From positions 1 to 6,868 of the forward strand of contig JBMHDF010000016.1 in the NCBI GenBank assembly GCA_049889535.1: a stretch of DNA of 6,868 nucleotides, written 5' to 3'. Positions 1 to 6,088 of this stretch are shown one piece after another. A program made the translations under genes and the position numbers. Origin of the DNA: JAYQKL01 sp049889535 (lineage in GTDB: Bacteria > Pseudomonadota > Alphaproteobacteria > RS24). The stretch's first letter is position 1. Every line of letters starts with the position of its first letter. A model generated the notes under the pieces. That model was given only the letters and a program-made list of their open reading frames with translations. It was not told the origin of the DNA and did no database searches.

Positions 1-41
1 CGATTTTTAAATCTTCAGGCGCCGCCCAACTTCCCTTCTTG

Positions 42-106
42 TCTTTAAGCTTTTTCTTTAAGCTTTGTCTTTAAGCTTTGTCTTTAAGCTTTTTCTTTAA
101 GCTTCA
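42..106. repeat. Five tandem copies of a 13-bp AT-rich repeat at the 3' end of hpf
   Basis: Five head-to-tail copies of TCTTTAAGCTTT(G/T) start at 42, 55, 68, 81 and 94. The last copy ends ..CTTCA, and a decayed sixth (TCTTTTTT) may follow at 107. Each copy holds the palindrome AAGCTT. Read on the minus strand, the array begins in the last codons of hpf: the hpf TAA stop at 97-99 lies inside the first copy. The other copies fill the space towards the next gene, probably ptsN beyond the window. The unit is not a multiple of 3, so copy-number change would alter spacing and not protein sequence. Positions 1-41 hold no start codon or gene that I can see. Confidence 0.85.
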
Positions 107-699
107 TCTTTTTTTGTGTCGAGCCAGCCAATATGGCCATCATCGCGCCGATGCACAATATTTATCCCATCATGGCTGATGGCGCGGAAAATCAAAAACG
201 GTGCATCCGCCAGTTCCATGCGCATCACCGCCTCGCTCACCGACAGGCGGGGGATGTCAACCAGCTGCTCGGCAATCGTCACCGCCTGATATTCCTCCGG
301 CAGCTCCTCATCATCTGGTTCGGCGGCCAGTGTGCGCGCCAGCATTTGCGCGGTGGCTCTACCTTGCGCCATATCCTGCTCAATTTCTTTAAGGGCGGTT
401 TTGGCATGGTGGTTCTTTAGCCGGCGCTTATAACGCCGCAATTGTTTTTCTATCTTTTGCAGCGCCTGCTCAAAACAAGCATAAACATCGGCCTCATCGG
501 CGCTGGCCTGCACCCGCAAGCCGCTATCCAAATGCACGGTGCAATCGGTGCGGAAACTATGCCCCTGTTTGGAAAAAGTGACATGCACCTCCGCCCCGCG
601 CTCGAAATATTTGCTAATGCCCGCCTCAAGCTGCGTTTCCACATGTGCGCGCAGGGCATCACCTGTTTCTATATGTTTGCCAGTGATTTGTATTTGCAT
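97..699 (-). CDS. hpf: Long-form ribosome hibernation promoting factor (HPF / S30AE family)
   Basis: Cytoplasmic protein of 200 residues that in this family binds the 30S subunit in stationary phase or stress and drives 100S ribosome dimer formation. The N-terminal S30AE domain covers about residues 1-100. It starts MQIQITGKHIE and ends in a basic helix (KQLRRYKRRLK, 85-95). A variable linker follows, and the conserved C-terminal dimerisation domain spans about 145-196 with LSVSEAVMRMEL, APFLIF and GHIGWLD. Two domains and ~200 residues make it long HPF, not the short enterobacterial HPF or RaiA. An in-frame ATG at 714 would add five residues, but it lies directly over the Shine-Dalgarno (706-711), so 699 is preferred. 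It is the last gene of the rnd-lpt cluster in the window, 39 nt after lptB. In Alphaproteobacteria ptsN usually follows. Its stop codon is supplied by the 13-bp tandem repeat. Confidence 0.93.
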   Translation of the reverse strand: MQIQITGKHIETGDALRAHVETQLEAGISKYFERGAEVHVTFSKQGHSFRTDCTVHLDSGLRVQASADEADVYACFEQALQKIEKQLRRYKRRLKNHHAKTALKEIEQDMAQGRATAQMLARTLAAEPDDEELPEEYQAVTIAEQLVDIPRLSVSEAVMRMELADAPFLIFRAISHDGINIVHRRDDGHIGWLDTKKDEA

Positions 700-705
700 T
701 TTAGG

Positions 706-711
706 CTCCTT
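706..711 (-). promoter_or_regulatory. Ribosome binding site that fixes the hpf start
   Basis: On the minus strand the sequence reads ATGAAGGAGCCTAAAATGCAA. AAGGAG is followed by six bases and then the ATG at 699, which is optimal spacing. This argues against the upstream in-frame ATG at 714, which overlaps the AAGGAG itself. Confidence 0.85.
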
Positions 712-738
712 CATGCGCGCATTGGCGGGCAGGCAGGC

Positions 739-1518
739 CTACATCTTAAATTGGTCGCCCAGATAAAGACGTCGCACATCATCATGCGCGATAATTTGGT
801 CTGCCGTGCCTTCCATTAAAACCTGCCCGTCATGGATGATGACGGCGCGGTCAATAATGCCGAGTGTCTCGCGGACATTGTGATCCGTAATCAGCACGCC
901 AATATTACGGTCTTTCAATGTCGCGACCAAATCCCGAATATCGCCAACGGCAATCGGGTCAATCCCGGCAAAGGGTTCATCAAGTAAAATATAAGACGGG
1001 TTGGCGGCCAGAGCGCGGGCAATTTCAACGCGCCGCCGCTCGCCCCCAGACAGCGCAATGCCGCGTGTGCGCCGCAAATGCGATATCGAAAAATCAGCCA
1101 GCAGGGCTTCAAGTTGCTTGTCGCGCTCCACCGGATTGCGCTCTACCGCCTCTAGCACGGCGCGGATATTATCCTCCACGCTTAGGCCGCGAAATATCGA
1201 GGCCTCTTGCGGCAAATAGCCAATGCCTTGGCGCGCGCGGCGATACATGGGCAGGGCGGTGATGTCCTCGCCATTCAGCTTAATCGTGCCGTAATCCGCA
1301 CCAATCAGGCCCGTAATCATGTAAAAACAAGTGGTTTTGCCAGCGCCATTCGGGCCGAGCAGGCCGAGCGCCTCGCCGCGTTGCAAATTGAGCGATACAT
1401 TGCGCACAACCGGCCGCTTGGCATAGCTTTTGCCGATATTCAGCACCTCCAGCCCGTCTGAGCTGGCCGCTAATCGGGGGCCTTGTTGATTGTTTGAAGC
1501 ATTGTCTTGAATTGTCAT
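739..1518 (-). CDS. lptB: LPS export ABC transporter ATP-binding protein LptB
   Basis: Cytoplasmic ATPase (259 aa) of the LptB2FGC complex, which extracts lipopolysaccharide from the inner membrane and pushes it along the periplasmic Lpt bridge. All ABC motifs are present: Walker A GPNGAGKT (55-62), Q-loop Q104 in GYLPQEASIF, signature LSGGERRR (156-163), Walker B ILLDEP with catalytic E181, D-loop GIDP, and switch H213 in TDHNVRET. LSGGERRRVEIARAL and FAGIDPIAVGDI are typical of LptB over other ABC ATPases. The first ~22 residues (Asn/Gln/Ser-rich) are an N-terminal extension absent from enterobacterial LptB. No Shine-Dalgarno precedes the ATG; a promoter-like element ends a few bases upstream (see 1528-1556). 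It lies 98 nt after the lptC-lptA fusion and 39 nt before hpf. Its membrane partners LptF/LptG are not in the window. Confidence 0.97.
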   Translation of the reverse strand: MTIQDNASNNQQGPRLAASSDGLEVLNIGKSYAKRPVVRNVSLNLQRGEALGLLGPNGAGKTTCFYMITGLIGADYGTIKLNGEDITALPMYRRARQGIGYLPQEASIFRGLSVEDNIRAVLEAVERNPVERDKQLEALLADFSISHLRRTRGIALSGGERRRVEIARALAANPSYILLDEPFAGIDPIAVGDIRDLVATLKDRNIGVLITDHNVRETLGIIDRAVIIHDGQVLMEGTADQIIAHDDVRRLYLGDQFKM

Positions 1519-1527
1519 TATGATTTC

Positions 1528-1556
1528 AGTCTAGCTTATTCTGCCAGCTTTGACAA
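1528..1556 (-). promoter_or_regulatory. Candidate sigma-70-type promoter for lptB, possibly giving a leaderless mRNA
   Basis: On the minus strand TTGTCA (1556-1551), 17 nt, then TAGACT (1533-1528). This matches the TTGACA / TATAAT consensus at 5/6 and 4/6 with ideal spacing. Transcription would start near 1521, about 3 nt before the lptB ATG at 1518. That fits the absence of a Shine-Dalgarno there. This is by-eye consensus matching only. Confidence 0.4.
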
Positions 1557-1580
1557 TCGGGCTTAGCAAAGGCTGGCAAT

Positions 1581-1625
1581 GGTTTATTGCCGGTTTATCG
1601 CTAGTTTGTTGCTGGCTTATTGGCC
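1581..1625. repeat. Imperfect 11-12 bp tandem repeats across the lptC-lptA stop codon
   Basis: Four degenerate units lie end to end: GGTTTATTGCC (1581-1591), GGTTTATCGCTA (1592-1603), GTTTGTTGCTG (1604-1614) and GCTTATTGGCC (1615-1625). The last contains the stop codon of the fusion gene (1617-1619). They occupy much of the 98-nt gap before lptB. The similarity is visible but weak, and it may be a decayed duplication. Confidence 0.4.
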
Positions 1626-2696
1626 GGGGGTGAAAATCCCGCGCACGCGTTGGCTGTTTTCGGCCTCAGTACCGCCAGTCAGGATTGCTTTGCCGGTAGC
1701 TGTGTCCACCCGCAAAGACGTGCCGCGCAAAATATTGCCGCCATCGATTAGCGTCACTTCGCTGCCCTGCGCACCACCCATAAAAATTTCGCCGCTATCG
1801 ATATGATGCTCCGCCCAGTCGCCCCGCGCAATGGTGCCATCTGTGTCCCGCAGTTCAACATTTTGCTCGGCCCGCAGAGTTTGCAGCTCTTTTTGCTCAT
1901 TAAAGGTGAGCGCGAGACGCGCGCTGCGCAGGCTCATCGGCCCTTGCACAGTGTCGACACCGCCTTGATAAATCGCCAATAGGGTTTTTTGATTGAGTGA
2001 TAAATCTTGCGCGCTGGTCACAATAGGTGCGCTTGGGTCAGTTTGGAAACCTGCTTCTTTCGTGTCAGGTGATGAGCTGCTTTGCGTTTTATCCTGCGTT
2101 TTATTTTGGGGGGGGATATGGGTCGTGGTCGCGCCGTTAAAAAAATAAATGGTTTCATTGACGGCATTGGCATTCATGCTGCCCGCTACAATGCGGCTAT
2201 TCTCTTGTGCGGCGACAACTTCCGATTGCGTGGTTGCAATCTCCGTGCGGAAATCAATATTCATGGTTGGGCTGGTCATCTCAAAACCGCGCCAATCCGT
2301 GAGGCGGACACCGCCTGTTAAATAAAGCTGGTCGTTTTGGCGCTGCAACACCCCATTAGGCGCGGTCATGCGGCGGGTTTCGGTGTTATCCGGGCTGAGC
2401 AAAACACCCTTAACATCTTGTAAATAAACAATATTCTCATTATTCGGGTCGGGGCGCGCCAGCTCTGCCACCACTTCATAGGGCGTGCCCGCGCTATTGC
2501 GTCCCCGCAATTCCGGCTCGCGCATAAGCGGGCCTTTGCGCGTGAGTTCAATCTTTTGATAATCAAAAGGCAGGTCGGCAACCTCAATCTCCTGCTCGCC
2601 CAAAAGCACAATGGCGAGCAAAAGCGCCAGCGCAACGAGCGGTAGAATAAATTTCAGCCGCTTAACGCGTCGCGAATAATTTTGCTGCTTGGTCAT
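1617..2696 (-). CDS. lptC-lptA: LptC-LptA fusion: inner-membrane-anchored LPS transport bridge protein
   Basis: A 359-residue protein, about the summed length of LptC (~200) and mature LptA (~150). Basic residues 9-15 (RRVKRLK) precede one membrane helix at about 16-32, giving an N-in, periplasm-out topology. Residues ~40-193 resemble LptC (jellyroll strands; MREPELRGRNSAGTPYEV, VLQRQNDQLYLTGGV). Residues ~196-223 are a polar linker rich in Q, K, T and S. Residues ~224-345 form an OstA/LptA domain (PIVTSAQDLSLNQK, AIYQGGVDTVQGPMSLRSARL, LRAEQNVEL, TIARGDWAEHHIDSGEIFM, GNILRGTSLRVDTATGKA). LptA is normally a separate protein with its own signal peptide; none is visible at the junction. Known role: LptC receives LPS from LptB2FG and hands it to LptA. 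The AGGGA ribosome site overlaps the rnd stop, 15 nt upstream. A C8 tract marks the junction. Domain calls are from sequence resemblance; the fusion itself is read directly. Confidence 0.88.
   Translation of the reverse strand: MTKQQNYSRRVKRLKFILPLVALALLLAIVLLGEQEIEVADLPFDYQKIELTRKGPLMREPELRGRNSAGTPYEVVAELARPDPNNENIVYLQDVKGVLLSPDNTETRRMTAPNGVLQRQNDQLYLTGGVRLTDWRGFEMTSPTMNIDFRTEIATTQSEVVAAQENSRIVAGSMNANAVNETIYFFNGATTTHIPPQNKTQDKTQSSSSPDTKEAGFQTDPSAPIVTSAQDLSLNQKTLLAIYQGGVDTVQGPMSLRSARLALTFNEQKELQTLRAEQNVELRDTDGTIARGDWAEHHIDSGEIFMGGAQGSEVTLIDGGNILRGTSLRVDTATGKAILTGGTEAENSQRVRGIFTPGQ
2108..2115 (-). repeat. C8 homopolymer at the LptC/LptA junction
   Basis: Eight G on the plus strand are eight C in the mRNA, encoding the end of I194, then P195, P196 and the first base of Q197. 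This is where the LptC domain ends and the linker begins. In the frame reached by one extra C (or by -1 ribosome slippage), the reading is I-P-P-P-K followed by TAA. The product would be a stand-alone LptC of about 198 residues. The remaining frame stays open to a TGA about 30 codons on and shows no signal peptide. Confidence 0.9.
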
Positions 2697-2711
2697 AAGC
2701 GGCGTGTTTCC

Positions 2712-3323
2712 CTAATGTGAAAAAATATCAAGATTTTCCCAGCCAGCAAGATCCATGGCTGCGCGCACCAGCACAAAATCAAAACAGGCCTCGGCCATAT
2801 CCTTACGCCCCTCGCGCACCAGCATCTCCTCCAGCACATCTTTCAGTTGGTGCAAATATAAAACATCAGAAGCTGCATAATTGAGCTGGGCCTCACTCAA
2901 TTCCTCCGCCCCCCAATCCGAGCTTTGCTGTTGTTTGGATAAATCAATACCGGCCAACTCACGACATAAATCCTTCAGCCCATGCCGGTCTGTATAAGTT
3001 CGCGCCAATTTGGAGGCAATTTTTGTGCACCATAAGGGCGCTGTATGCACACGCAGATAATGCGCAATTACCGCCACATCAAAACGCGCATAATGAAAAA
3101 TTTTTAAAATGGAGCGGTCGCCCAAAAGCTTTTTCAAATTGGGCGCGTCATAGCTGTTACGATCTAATTGCACAATATGCGCCGTGCCATCGCCCGCTGA
3201 AATTTGCACGAGACACAGCTTATCGCGGTTGGGCTTTAGGCCTAAGGTTTCCGTATCAATCGCTACCGACCCTTCGAAACTCAGCCCGTCTGGCAAGTCG
3301 CCTTTATGAAATGTAATGCTCAT
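2712..3323 (-). CDS. rnd: Short RNase D-like 3'-5' exoribonuclease (DEDDy family)
   Basis: A 203-residue exonuclease consisting of the DEDDy catalytic domain only. Exo I is AIDTETLGL with D23 and E25, Exo II is FHYARFDVAVI with D82, and Exo III is LNYAASDVLYL with Y149 and D153. All metal-binding and catalytic positions are present. Enterobacterial RNase D (~375 aa) carries C-terminal HRDC domains; they are absent here, as is usual for the short alphaproteobacterial form. The family trims 3' ends of structured RNAs such as tRNA precursors, using two divalent metals in the cytoplasm. It is the first gene of the minus-strand cluster; its TAG stop is 15 nt from the next start, which suggests cotranscription. 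An AAAGGG lies about 13 nt before the ATG, a weak and rather distant ribosome site. The intact catalytic set makes activity likely; the exact RNA substrate is unknown. Confidence 0.92.
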   Translation of the reverse strand: MSITFHKGDLPDGLSFEGSVAIDTETLGLKPNRDKLCLVQISAGDGTAHIVQLDRNSYDAPNLKKLLGDRSILKIFHYARFDVAVIAHYLRVHTAPLWCTKIASKLARTYTDRHGLKDLCRELAGIDLSKQQQSSDWGAEELSEAQLNYAASDVLYLHQLKDVLEEMLVREGRKDMAEACFDFVLVRAAMDLAGWENLDIFSH

Positions 3324-3397
3324 GGTTTTTTTGATGCCCTTTATTTACTCATTTTTGGCACTTTATCAGCCTTTCAGGCGCAGGTCATTAGGAAATC

Positions 3398-3452
3398 ATC
3401 AAATTGCAGCCAGTCTAGATTTGACTTTCTGGTTATCAAATTGTTCAATTTG
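3398..3452. promoter_or_regulatory. Candidate operator: palindrome CAAATTG-TT-CAATTTG plus an upstream half-site
   Basis: Positions 3437-3452 are a perfect 7-bp inverted repeat with a 2-bp centre. The same half-site in the 9-mer ATCAAATTG occurs at 3398-3406 and 3435-3443, with starts 37 bp apart. The palindrome sits on the candidate -10 element of the sulfotransferase operon, a position suited to repression. No regulator gene is in the window, so the binding protein is unknown. Confidence 0.45.
3421..3449 (+). promoter_or_regulatory. Candidate sigma-70-type promoter of the sulfotransferase operon
   Basis: TTGACT (3421-3426), 17 nt, then TTCAAT (3444-3449): 5/6 and 4/6 matches to the housekeeping consensus at ideal spacing, in the gap between divergent transcription units. 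Transcription would start near 3456, leaving a leader of about 30 nt that contains the AGGG ribosome site at 3474-3477. Confidence 0.45.
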
Positions 3453-3485
3453 TTTAAGCAATAAATAGGGGGTAGGGCGAGACGC

Positions 3486-4757
3486 ATGTCCCAGTCTGAT
3501 GTGATAGATATTACGGATTTGGCCAATCCGGTTTTAAACGAGGCCAGCAAAGCGGCGCTGGCTGCAGTTGCGGAAGTGCTTGTGAATTTTGACCCCCAAA
3601 GCATTTTGGATGAAGCCAGTCAGGATGTGTCGCTGGATGATTTTGGCCCAATGGATTTTCTGCCGCGCTTGAGCTTGCTATGCGATGAATGGGGGCAAAA
3701 TCCAGATATTAGTAATTTGGGCCGGCTTGGCTTGCGCGCCAAGTTATTATTATTCGCGCGCTCGCGCCTGTTGATACAAAATCTTTTGAACCAACATCCT
3801 GAAATTCATGATGTGCAAATCACCGCGCCGATAATTGTCGCAGGTCTGCCGCGTTCTGGCACGACCCATTTGCTTAACCTTATGGCGGCGGATAGTCGGT
3901 TGCGGGCGCTGCCGCTTTGGGAGTCTTATGAGCCTGTGCCGCAGCCTCATGAAAGTCGCGATGAAAATGGCCAAGACCCGCGCTGGCTGCGTTGCCAGCA
4001 GCAATGGGAAATGACGCAGCAATTAACGCCTCATTTGGCGGCGATGCACCCGATGAATCCGGACCATATTCACGAGGAGTTAGAACTTATGGGCCCGAAT
4101 TTTGGGTCTTATAATTTCGAGTGGCTGGCGCATTCGCCGCGTTGGCGCGATGATTATTATCAAACCGACCAAAGCGGCCAATATGACTATATGAAAACTG
4201 TTTTGAAAATTTTGACTTGGCAAGATGGTGACCATGACGGGTCAAAAACCAGATGGGTTTTAAAGTGCCCACAACATTTGGAGCAATTGCCGATATTGCT
4301 GAAAACTTTTCCTGACGCGACCATACCGATAACCCATCGTGACCCGATAGAGGTGATACAGTCTGCTCTCACAATGGTTGCCTATGGTCGGCGTGTAACC
4401 TGCAATCACATAAATATCAAAGAACTGGCAGAGTATTGGCCTGACCGCATCCATCATTTGCTTGAGGCGTGTGTCCGTGACCGCCATGTTTTGCCAGAAG
4501 CGCAATCAATTGATGTTTTGTTTCACGAGTTCATGGCTGATGATATTGCAATGGTGGCGCGTATTTATGACAAAGCTGGTTTAGAATTTACGCAACAGGC
4601 GCGCGAGGAATTAAACAATTTTATGGCGCATCATCAGCGCGGCAAATATGGGCGCGTGCGTTATCATTTAGAGCGTGATTTCGGCTTGTCACCTGAAGCT
4701 TTGCGGGCGCGCTTTGATTTTTATTTCAACGCCTTTGCTGTCAAATCAACAAAATAA
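3486..4757 (+). CDS. Sulfotransferase family protein (PAPS-dependent)
   Basis: A 423-residue, predicted cytoplasmic protein of the Sulfotransfer_3-like superfamily. These enzymes move a sulfuryl group from PAPS to a hydroxyl or amine acceptor. The 5'-phosphosulfate loop is AGLPRSGTTHL (119-129), preceded by a beta strand (APIIV). The 3'-phosphate site is THRDP (283-287) with R285 and, eight residues on, S293 in VIQSAL, the usual Arg...Ser pair. The first ~110 residues are mostly helical and probably belong to the acceptor side; the acceptor cannot be inferred. No signal peptide or membrane helix is visible. The ATG has AGGG (3474-3477) eight bases upstream. The gene diverges from rnd and ends 10 nt before the alkylsulfatase-like gene, so the two are very likely one operon. 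An alternative is a P-loop enzyme of the same fold acting on a lipid or sterol-like alcohol; the substrate remains open. Confidence 0.88.
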   Translation: MSQSDVIDITDLANPVLNEASKAALAAVAEVLVNFDPQSILDEASQDVSLDDFGPMDFLPRLSLLCDEWGQNPDISNLGRLGLRAKLLLFARSRLLIQNLLNQHPEIHDVQITAPIIVAGLPRSGTTHLLNLMAADSRLRALPLWESYEPVPQPHESRDENGQDPRWLRCQQQWEMTQQLTPHLAAMHPMNPDHIHEELELMGPNFGSYNFEWLAHSPRWRDDYYQTDQSGQYDYMKTVLKILTWQDGDHDGSKTRWVLKCPQHLEQLPILLKTFPDATIPITHRDPIEVIQSALTMVAYGRRVTCNHINIKELAEYWPDRIHHLLEACVRDRHVLPEAQSIDVLFHEFMADDIAMVARIYDKAGLEFTQQAREELNNFMAHHQRGKYGRVRYHLERDFGLSPEALRARFDFYFNAFAVKSTK

Positions 4758-4767
4758 GAGAAGCGAA

Positions 4768-6012
4768 ATGAGAAAACCGATTTATAAATCCCGCCCTGTG
4801 GAGCCTAACCCAGCGAAGTTTGGCGGCGAAAGACTGAATGATTTCATTATCTTATCAGAAGCGTTTTCCAATGCTTATTTAATTGAAACGCCAGAGGGTA
4901 ATATTCAGCTCAATACAGGCATGGGGCTTGAAGCGCCGGTGATTGATGCAAATTTTAAGAAATTTTCAGACCAAAACACGCGGCATATTATCTTGACCCA
5001 AGGCCATGTCGACCATGTGGGCGGGGCGGCCTATTTTCGCCGGCAATATCCTGAGGTTCAGGTCATCGCGCATCAAGAAAGTCTGGAGCATCAAAATTAT
5101 GAACAGCGCATCACAGAGTTTCGCAATCGTCGCTCTGCTTTTGCCTTTGAACAAAAATTTGTGGATATTTTTCAGTATTACCAAGAAAACGGCTATACGG
5201 ATTTTGAACCACAAGACCAGCCCACGCCAGATATTCTGGTTGAAGATAAGCACCAATTCACGCTGGGCGGTTTAGAGGTTGAGGTAAGAGCGGTTGCGGG
5301 TGCTGAAACCAATGACTCGCTGATTGTTTGGTTGCCGCAGCATAAAATTTGTTTCACGGGCAATTTATTTGGTTGCCCATTTGGTCATTTTCCAAATCTG
5401 TTTACCATTCGAGGTGACCGCTATCGCGACCCACTGGTTGTTGCGGCCGCTGTCAAAACAGTCCAAGAGCTTGAGCCAGAAACCATTATGTATGGTCACC
5501 ACGCGCCGATTAACGGCAAGGATGTGATTGCCGAAGAGCTTGGCGCTTTGCATGGTGCAATAATGTATGTGCATGACGCGGTGGTTGCGGGCATGAATGC
5601 GGGCAAGCAAGTACATGAATTGCAAGCTGAAATTCACCTGCCGCCTGAATTAGAAGTCGGGCAGGGTTATGGTCAAGTATCATGGGGCGTGCGCGCGATT
5701 TGGGAATATTATGTTGGCTGGTTTTACCATCGTTCCACCACTGAGCTGTACAATGTCCCACAACAAGCCATTCATGCTGATTTGGTTGAAATGGCTGGCG
5801 GCGCAGAGGCCGTTTTGGCCAAAGCGCAAGAAAAATCCGCGCAAGGTGAAGCTGAAGCGGCGTTGCATTTTCTTGATTTGTTGGCCTCTGCTGGGGTGCA
5901 AAGCCCGCAGGCGCGTCAGCTTTATGTGGCGATACATGAGAGCCTGTTGGCTGAAGCCGATAATTTTTGGTTGGAAAACTGGTTGTCTTACCAAATTAGG
6001 CAAAACAGTTAA
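4768..6012 (+). CDS. Metallo-beta-lactamase-fold hydrolase with alkylsulfatase dimerisation domain
   Basis: A 414-residue protein. Residues ~20-260 are an MBL domain: N35-AYLIETPEG, LNTGMG (48-53), the metal motif TQGHVDHVGG (77-86), E180 in AGAETNDS, TGN (197-199), PNLFTIRGDRYRD (209-221) and GHH (243-245). Residues ~300-410 resemble the Alkyl_sulf_dimr domain (YGQVSWGVRAIWEYYVGWF near 301-319, then helical repeats). The order and the NL(F/Y)T.RG motif match SdsA1/YjcS alkylsulfatases, which hydrolyse sulfate esters. Differences: the SCP2-like C-terminal domain is missing (414 versus ~650 aa), there is no signal peptide, the first metal His is Gln78, and the Glu of the family's AEN motif appears to be Gly198. 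The start at 4768 is chosen because it is 10 nt after the sulfotransferase stop with AGAGAAG upstream; the in-frame ATG at 4675 would overlap that gene by 83 nt. Catalysis on sulfate esters is plausible but not assured. Confidence 0.85.
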   Translation: MRKPIYKSRPVEPNPAKFGGERLNDFIILSEAFSNAYLIETPEGNIQLNTGMGLEAPVIDANFKKFSDQNTRHIILTQGHVDHVGGAAYFRRQYPEVQVIAHQESLEHQNYEQRITEFRNRRSAFAFEQKFVDIFQYYQENGYTDFEPQDQPTPDILVEDKHQFTLGGLEVEVRAVAGAETNDSLIVWLPQHKICFTGNLFGCPFGHFPNLFTIRGDRYRDPLVVAAAVKTVQELEPETIMYGHHAPINGKDVIAEELGALHGAIMYVHDAVVAGMNAGKQVHELQAEIHLPPELEVGQGYGQVSWGVRAIWEYYVGWFYHRSTTELYNVPQQAIHADLVEMAGGAEAVLAKAQEKSAQGEAEAALHFLDLLASAGVQSPQARQLYVAIHESLLAEADNFWLENWLSYQIRQNS

Positions 6013-6088
6013 GCGCGCATAAAGAAAATTATGTTTATTTTTTGCATATGTGCTAGTTAATGCTTGTTGTGTGTCGTGATTGTTTCTT

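Noticed and set aside
1..41. Start of ptsN at the left edge on the minus strand
   Set aside because: No ATG is present, and the TTG that follows GAAGGGAAG runs into TGA after two further codons, so any ptsN start lies outside the window.
42..106. CRISPR-like repeat array
   Set aside because: Units are 13 bp, contiguous, and have no spacers or cas genes nearby.
133..819. Plus-strand frames opposite hpf and lptB
   Set aside because: They are shadows of well-conserved minus-strand genes, have no recognisable domains or ribosome sites, and their codons mirror the real genes.
4675..4767. Upstream in-frame ATG extending the alkylsulfatase-like gene by 31 residues
   Set aside because: It would overlap the sulfotransferase by 83 nt, has no ribosome site, and adds residues unrelated to the MBL domain; 4768 follows the previous stop by 10 nt.
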